NCBI GenBank assembly: GCA_003990745.1
Contig: RBNI01001088.1
Location: 1 to 24,445, forward strand
Length of the DNA stretch: 24,445 bases
Direction: 5' to 3'
DNA from: Jimgerdemannia flammicorona
Taxonomy: Eukaryota; Mucoromycota; Endogonomycetes; Endogonales; Endogonaceae
Below the pieces are notes generated by a model that saw only the letters and a program-made list of their open reading frames with translations, ran no database searches and was not told the origin of the DNA. Positions 24,374-24,445 of the stretch are shown here, in pieces (the first letter of the stretch is position 1; each line of letters opens with the position of its first letter). The translations under genes and the position numbers were made by a program.

Positions 24374-24445
24374 ATATGTAAGGTTAGCAATAAGACTGAT
24401 AAGATTATGAAAGAGACTAATAAGATAAATAAGACAAATACCTTT
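24374..24445. other. Flank after the solo LTR
   Basis: The first four bases (ATAT) are the right target duplication of the solo LTR. The remainder is AT-rich sequence with repeated AATAAGA-like words and no recognised feature. Confidence 0.5.

Overview
The window looks like nuclear DNA of a filamentous fungus. The evidence is short spliceosomal introns with GTATGT-type donors, CTGAC/CTAAC branch sites and YAG acceptors, an AT-rich intergenic background, and a Ty3/gypsy LTR retrotransposon. The exact lineage cannot be fixed from sequence reading. A repeat-rich early-diverging fungus (Mucoromycota in the broad sense, for example Endogonales or Glomeromycotina) is my low-confidence guess.

Layout. 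1-872 is very AT-rich intergenic DNA. 881-1196 is a small inverted-repeat element, probably a hAT-type MITE. 1510-10551 holds one large plus-strand gene with a TATA box, about 53 exons and an AATAAA signal. The gene encodes a tandem leucine-rich-repeat protein of the ribonuclease-inhibitor/NLRC3-like type. Nearly every exon is exactly 84 nt, encodes exactly one 28-residue LRR and is flanked by phase-1 introns, so exons can be lost, gained or skipped without changing frame. The introns are also similar to each other, and groups of exons are duplicated as higher-order blocks. The annotated join gives 4,746 nt (1,581 codons plus stop) and stays in frame. One exon (3030-3113) has lost its donor site.

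10754-20835 is a minus-strand Ty3/gypsy element of about 10.1 kb with 1.27 and 1.26 kb LTRs and a 4-bp target duplication (GTAC). Its order is gag, protease, a long Cys/His-containing linker, dUTPase, reverse transcriptase, RNase H, integrase and an acidic tail. It is dead: many in-frame stops, frameshifts and active-site changes are present, nearly all explainable by C-to-T/G-to-A transitions. The dUTPase frame is still open with all five motifs.

20840-21579 is AT-rich DNA with a 51-bp tandem repeat. 21584-24373 is a solo LTR of the same family in the opposite orientation (target duplication ATAT). It was later split by a 1.5-kb retroposon (22569-24060). That retroposon has a short 5' head, about 1.17 kb of 9-bp-unit minisatellite, a unique 3' part with AATAAA and a poly(A) tail, and an 18-bp target duplication. 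Its plan resembles the composite SINE-VNTR elements of primates, and it is the most surprising mobile unit here.

The two main stories are a modular one-exon-per-LRR gene, which could diversify by exon skipping or unequal exchange, and a nested series of retroelement insertions downstream of it. All function assignments come from motifs read by eye; no database search was run.
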